9,067 nt of DNA. Source: DATLXH01 sp035576005. Lineage in GTDB: Bacteria > Acidobacteriota > Thermoanaerobaculia > Gp7-AA8. Shown here piece by piece: positions 6,418-9,067 of this stretch. Location: the NCBI GenBank assembly GCA_035576005.1, contig DATLXH010000107.1, positions 1 through 9,067 of the forward strand. The letters run 5' to 3'. Position 1 is the stretch's first letter, and each line of letters starts with the position of its first letter. A program made the translations under genes and the position numbers. The notes under the pieces are model-generated. The model worked only from the letters and a program-made list of their open reading frames with translations, did not search any database and was not told where the DNA came from.

Positions 6418-7206
6418 TCAAACCCTCAATTCACGGACCGCAGCCGAACGATCCGTGCGCCGCAGCAATGACTCGCCGACCAGCAGCGCGTCATACCCTG
6501 CGGCGCGTAACCGCGTTGCGTCTTCAGCACTTCGGATTCCGCTTTCCGAGACCTTGATGACCTCGGCTGGAATCATTCGCCCCAATCGTTCCGAGGTTCC
6601 CAGATCGACTTCGAAGGTGCGCAGGTTTCGGTTGTTCACCCCGATGATTCTCGCTCCCCCGACGATCGCCCGCTCGAGCTCCATCTCGTCGTGGACTTCG
6701 ACCAGCGCGTCGCAATGCAACTGGTCGAGAATTGCGATGAGCTCACGGATCCGTTCGGAATCGAGCAGCGACGCAAGAAGAAGAATTGCGCTCGCCCCCG
6801 CCGCCACACCACGATGAAGTTGACTCGGCTCGAGCACGAAATCCTTCATCACTACAGGAAGACCGGACACCTCTGACGCCACTGCGATCCGGTCATGAGA
6901 GCCCAGGAAAAATTTCTCCTCAGTAACAATTGAGATCGCAGCCGCGCCCCCATCCCGGTAGTCCACCGAGATCGCACTCACATCAGGCTCGCGGACGATG
7001 ACGCCCGCTGAAGGGGATGCTGACTTGATCTCCGCGATGACGCGCATCGGCTCATCGTTCCCGCGCCTGAGGGCGGCCGCAAATTTGCCCGCACTCCTGC
7101 CGCTCGCAACGGTCGCGGCCGCTTGTTCGATCGCGTCCGTGTCGCGCCGTTCCGTCCGAAGCCTGGCGCGGGTAGCCTCGACGATCTGTTCGAGCACGTC
7201 TTCCAT
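6418..7206 (-). CDS. trpC: Indole-3-glycerol phosphate synthase TrpC
   Basis: TrpC converts 1-(o-carboxyphenylamino)-1-deoxyribulose 5-phosphate to indole-3-glycerol phosphate with loss of CO2 and water, the fourth step of tryptophan synthesis. The 262 residues form a single (beta/alpha)8 barrel, standard length for a stand-alone enzyme not fused to TrpF. Catalytic and binding residues are in place: E59 and K61 in IAEIKSASPSAG, K121 in VMKDFVL, E170 in ALVEVHDEMEL, N191 in GVNNRNLRTFEVDL, E221-S222 in KVSESGIRS, and the phosphate site LLVGESLL at 241-248. The ATG at 7206 shares its A with the trpD stop (TGATG), so translation is probably coupled to trpD. It is the last gene of the visible trp unit: no trpF, trpB or trpA follows, only repeats and convergent gltA. 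Confidence 0.96.
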   Translation of the reverse strand: MEDVLEQIVEATRARLRTERRDTDAIEQAAATVASGRSAGKFAAALRRGNDEPMRVIAEIKSASPSAGVIVREPDVSAISVDYRDGGAAAISIVTEEKFFLGSHDRIAVASEVSGLPVVMKDFVLEPSQLHRGVAAGASAILLLASLLDSERIRELIAILDQLHCDALVEVHDEMELERAIVGGARIIGVNNRNLRTFEVDLGTSERLGRMIPAEVIKVSESGIRSAEDATRLRAAGYDALLVGESLLRRTDRSAAVRELRV

Positions 7207-8228
7207 CAGACCACGCCCGCGCCATTCGTTTCCGCAACAAGCTCCGCGAGCTTACGCGCTGCCGCACCCGAATCGATTGTTCTCTGAGCAATCACAGCTC
7301 CGTCCCGGATCGAGCCGGCGAGGCCCGCGACATAGATCGCAGCCCCTGCGTTCGCGACCACCACATCGCGCGGAGCTCCGCTCTCGCCCTCGAGGATCGC
7401 GCGAGTGATCTCAGCATTTCGCCGCGCATCTCCGCCGCGCAGGTCGTCGATCGAATACGTTCCCAGACCCAGGTCTGACGACTCGATCTCGTAGCTGCTG
7501 ATCTCTCCGTCTTTAACCTCACTCACGCGGCTGGGTGCAGAAACGGAGATCTCGTCCATTCCATCGTGACTGTGAACGACCAGCGCATGCTCGGCGCCGA
7601 GTGAGACCAGAACCCGAGCGATCAGATCGACCAGATGCGAAGAGTACACGCCAATGACCTGACGCCGCGCTCGCGCGGGGTTAGTGAGTGGCCCGAGGAC
7701 GTTGAAAATCGTGCGGAGTCCCAGCTCCCGCCTGACTCCTACCACCGATCCCGTAGCAGGATGCAGCCTCGGCGCAAAGAGAAAAGAGATCCCGACCTTC
7801 TTCAGCACCGCGACCATCTCTTCAGGATTGAGCTCAATCCTCACGCCCAGTGCGGCAAGTACGTCAGCACTCCCGCAACTCGAGGAGACCGCACGATTTC
7901 CGTGTTTAGCCACGACCGCACCAGCACCCGCTGCAACAATGGCGCTGACGGTCGATATGTTGAACGTAGATCGTCCGTCGCCGCCTGTTCCGCACGTGTC
8001 AATGAGCCCTGTCGGATCGACGTCCAGCGGAACCACTCGCTCGCGCATGGCAGTGGCAGCTCCGGCGATCTCGTCAACGGTCTCCCCCTTCATCCGAAGC
8101 GCCACGAGGAAGGCAGCTTTCTGAACTTCGGAGGCGGCGCCGTCCATCATCTCCGAGAAGACCCGGCGCACCTCATCGCGCGTCAGGTCCTTCCGGTCTG
8201 CAAGCTTTTTAATGGCATCGGCGATCAT
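7206..8228 (-). CDS. trpD: Anthranilate phosphoribosyltransferase TrpD
   Basis: TrpD transfers the phosphoribosyl group of PRPP to anthranilate, the second step of tryptophan synthesis, as a cytosolic homodimer. From the ATG at 8228 it has 340 residues, the usual length. The longer open frame to 8297 would run back into trpG and adds 23 unrelated residues, so it was not used. Motifs: the PRPP loop DTCGTGGDGRSTFNIS (77-92), AKHGNRAVSSSCGSAD (107-122), FAPRLHPA (151-158), RTIFNVLGPLTNPA (172-185) and metal-binding HDGMDE (221-226). The start overlaps the trpG stop by four bases (ATGA) and the stop overlaps the trpC start by one, a tightly coupled operon. It is stand-alone rather than fused to the TrpG glutaminase as in enterobacteria. 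Confidence 0.96.
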   Translation of the reverse strand: MIADAIKKLADRKDLTRDEVRRVFSEMMDGAASEVQKAAFLVALRMKGETVDEIAGAATAMRERVVPLDVDPTGLIDTCGTGGDGRSTFNISTVSAIVAAGAGAVVAKHGNRAVSSSCGSADVLAALGVRIELNPEEMVAVLKKVGISFLFAPRLHPATGSVVGVRRELGLRTIFNVLGPLTNPARARRQVIGVYSSHLVDLIARVLVSLGAEHALVVHSHDGMDEISVSAPSRVSEVKDGEISSYEIESSDLGLGTYSIDDLRGGDARRNAEITRAILEGESGAPRDVVVANAGAAIYVAGLAGSIRDGAVIAQRTIDSGAAARKLAELVAETNGAGVV

Positions 8229-8800
8229 CCGATGCCACTCATCTGAAGAAAGTTCCGAATCAAATAATCTCCCCCATCCGTTCCAAACGACTCGCAATGA
8301 AACTGGATGCCCCAGACAGGACGGTCACGGTGTGACAGCGCCATGATCTCGCCTCCTGCACACTCCGCGTCGACCACGAGCTCATCCGGTAATGTTTCGC
8401 GCTCGACTACCAGTGAGTGATACCGCGTCCCTCTCATCGGGGTGGCGCAACCTTCGAACAGCCGCTCGCCCGAATGCGAGATCTCCGAGGTCTTGCCATG
8501 TACCGGGACAGTTCCTCGGACGACACGACCGCCGAAAGCTTCCCCGATTGCCTGGTGGCCCAGACACACGCCGAGGAGCGGAACGTTTCCGCTCTCCTGA
8601 ACGAGCTCGACAATCCGGCCGGCTTTCGAAGGAACGCCTGGGCCGGGAGAAAGAACGATCGCCGTGGGCTTGCGCGCGAGAAGCGCAGAGACCTCGAACG
8701 CATCGTTGCGCACGACTTCAATCGGCTCCCGGGTCAGGGAAGCGATCTGCTGTACCAGGTTGTAGGTGAACGAGTCGTAGCTGTCGATGAGGATGAGCAT
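8225..8800 (-). CDS. trpG: Anthranilate synthase glutamine amidotransferase subunit TrpG (PabA-like)
   Basis: This class I glutaminase releases ammonia from glutamine and passes it to TrpE to make anthranilate; in many bacteria the same subunit also serves PabB in folate synthesis. The 191 residues begin with the family signature MLILIDSYDSFTYNLVQQI, followed by LSPGPGVPSKAG (50-61). The nucleophile is C79 in LLGVCLGHQAIGEAFGG, and H168 and E170 complete the triad. The normally conserved FHPES around the histidine reads FHCES, with cysteine at 169. No clear Shine-Dalgarno sits at normal spacing; an AGGAG lies 21 bases upstream. The stop overlaps the trpD start (ATGA). No trpE lies within 267 bases upstream; that interval holds 125 bases of leader and then the repeat element at 8926. 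Confidence 0.93.
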   Translation of the reverse strand: MLILIDSYDSFTYNLVQQIASLTREPIEVVRNDAFEVSALLARKPTAIVLSPGPGVPSKAGRIVELVQESGNVPLLGVCLGHQAIGEAFGGRVVRGTVPVHGKTSEISHSGERLFEGCATPMRGTRYHSLVVERETLPDELVVDAECAGGEIMALSHRDRPVWGIQFHCESFGTDGGDYLIRNFLQMSGIG

Positions 8801-8806
8801 GCTGTC

Positions 8807-8878
8807 TCAGGCTGTCAGGTCTCCTCGCTGATCGTGGCGATGGTGACGATAGTGGCTGACAACATGGAAGAAAGCCAA
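8807..8878 (-). other. Possible leader-peptide region upstream of trpG
   Basis: The 125 bases between the repeat element and trpG hold two overlapping short minus-strand frames. One (TTG at 8878, stop at 8807) would give 23 residues including FFHVVSHYRHHRHD, with five histidines in eleven residues. It ends six bases before the trpG start. The other (ATG at 8883, stop at 8815) gives 22 residues including MRWLSSMLSATIVTIATIS, with one tryptophan and many Thr/Ile codons. Neither start has a good ribosome binding site, and no hairpin with T-run was found before trpG, so classical attenuation is not supported. It is reported only as a compositional oddity. Confidence 0.2.
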
Positions 8879-8925
8879 CGCATTCGCGAGGTTGGGAACT
8901 GTGGATCTGTGCTGCCTGCTACTAG

Positions 8926-9067
8926 TCCGCATTTCTCACAGACCTTCGCCGCGAGACGACGGATAGCGGCCTGTCTGCTTCGTTGCACGGCAATTTCGCT
9001 CCTTTACATAGTGTCGACTATGCCTTCGTCGCAAAATCGCCGTACGCCTCGCAGCCAAGCCACTCTC
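8926..9067. mobile_element. MITE-like palindromic element, copy 2 (cut by window end)
   Basis: The 142 visible bases match the reverse complement of the element at 4335-4512 with about five substitutions, starting exactly at TCCGCATTTCTC and running off the window. About 36 further bases, including the other inverted end, should lie beyond 9067. The base quartet before it is CTAG (8922-8925), another YTAR-type palindrome like the TTAA flanking copy 1; the matching duplicate is outside the window. It lies 125 bases upstream of trpG, in the same orientation relative to trpG as copy 1 has relative to gltA. Confidence 0.8.

Noticed and set aside
6069..6557. 162-residue plus-strand frame through the REPIN-like repeat
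   Set aside because: It translates repeat DNA (Ser/Arg/Pro-rich) and then runs antisense into trpC; not a credible gene.
7635..8246. 203-residue plus-strand frame opposite trpD
   Set aside because: Antisense to a well-conserved enzyme, with no independent signals.
8801..8925. Classical tryptophan attenuator before trpG
   Set aside because: There is no run of Trp codons and no hairpin followed by a T-run between the short frames and the trpG start.
1..9067. CRISPR array or tandem-repeat locus
   Set aside because: The repeats are long, palindromic and dispersed as inverted pairs; no short direct repeats with regular spacers were seen.

Overview
The window is chromosomal DNA from a fairly GC-rich bacterium. 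It uses TTG and probably GTG starts as well as ATG, has housekeeping genes on both strands, and carries abundant short dispersed repeats between genes. The mix of a LEA/WHy lipoprotein, a hexameric-type citrate synthase, an overlapping trpG-trpD-trpC cluster and palindromic intergenic repeats fits a soil-type Gram-negative phylum such as Gemmatimonadota or Acidobacteriota. This placement is a guess: no rRNA or tRNA is present to settle it. No phage, plasmid, CRISPR or toxin-antitoxin genes were seen.

Layout, left to right. 1-144: half of a palindromic intergenic repeat. 236-727 (-): small LEA14/WHy-type lipoprotein. 1060-1782 (+): soluble GT2 glycosyltransferase. 1872-3441 (-): a broken c-di-GMP signalling gene in which PAS1 and the start of PAS2 are joined, out of frame, to the last residues of a GGDEF domain and an intact-looking EAL domain. 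3554-4261 (-): rsmE, 16S rRNA m3U1498 methyltransferase. 4335-4512: a 178-bp MITE-like element that is an imperfect palindrome along its whole length, lying between divergent rsmE and gltA. 4666-5955 (+): gltA, citrate synthase. 5956-6417: a repeat-filled gap between convergent gltA and trpC, with a hairpin and a 251-bp REPIN-like double palindrome. 6418-8800 (-): trpG-trpD-trpC, with 4-nt and 1-nt overlaps, for tryptophan synthesis. 8926-9067: a second copy of the MITE-like element, inverted relative to the first and cut by the window end.

TrpG supplies ammonia to TrpE (not in the window), TrpD adds the phosphoribosyl group to anthranilate, and TrpC closes the indole ring. GltA feeds the TCA cycle and RsmE modifies the ribosome. 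The broken PAS/EAL gene would have linked a sensed signal to c-di-GMP turnover.

The most unusual content is non-coding: two repeat families, each present as two inverted copies that interleave along the window. One of them, the 178-bp palindrome, sits upstream of both gltA and trpG in the same orientation relative to the gene. No convincing new multi-gene system was found.
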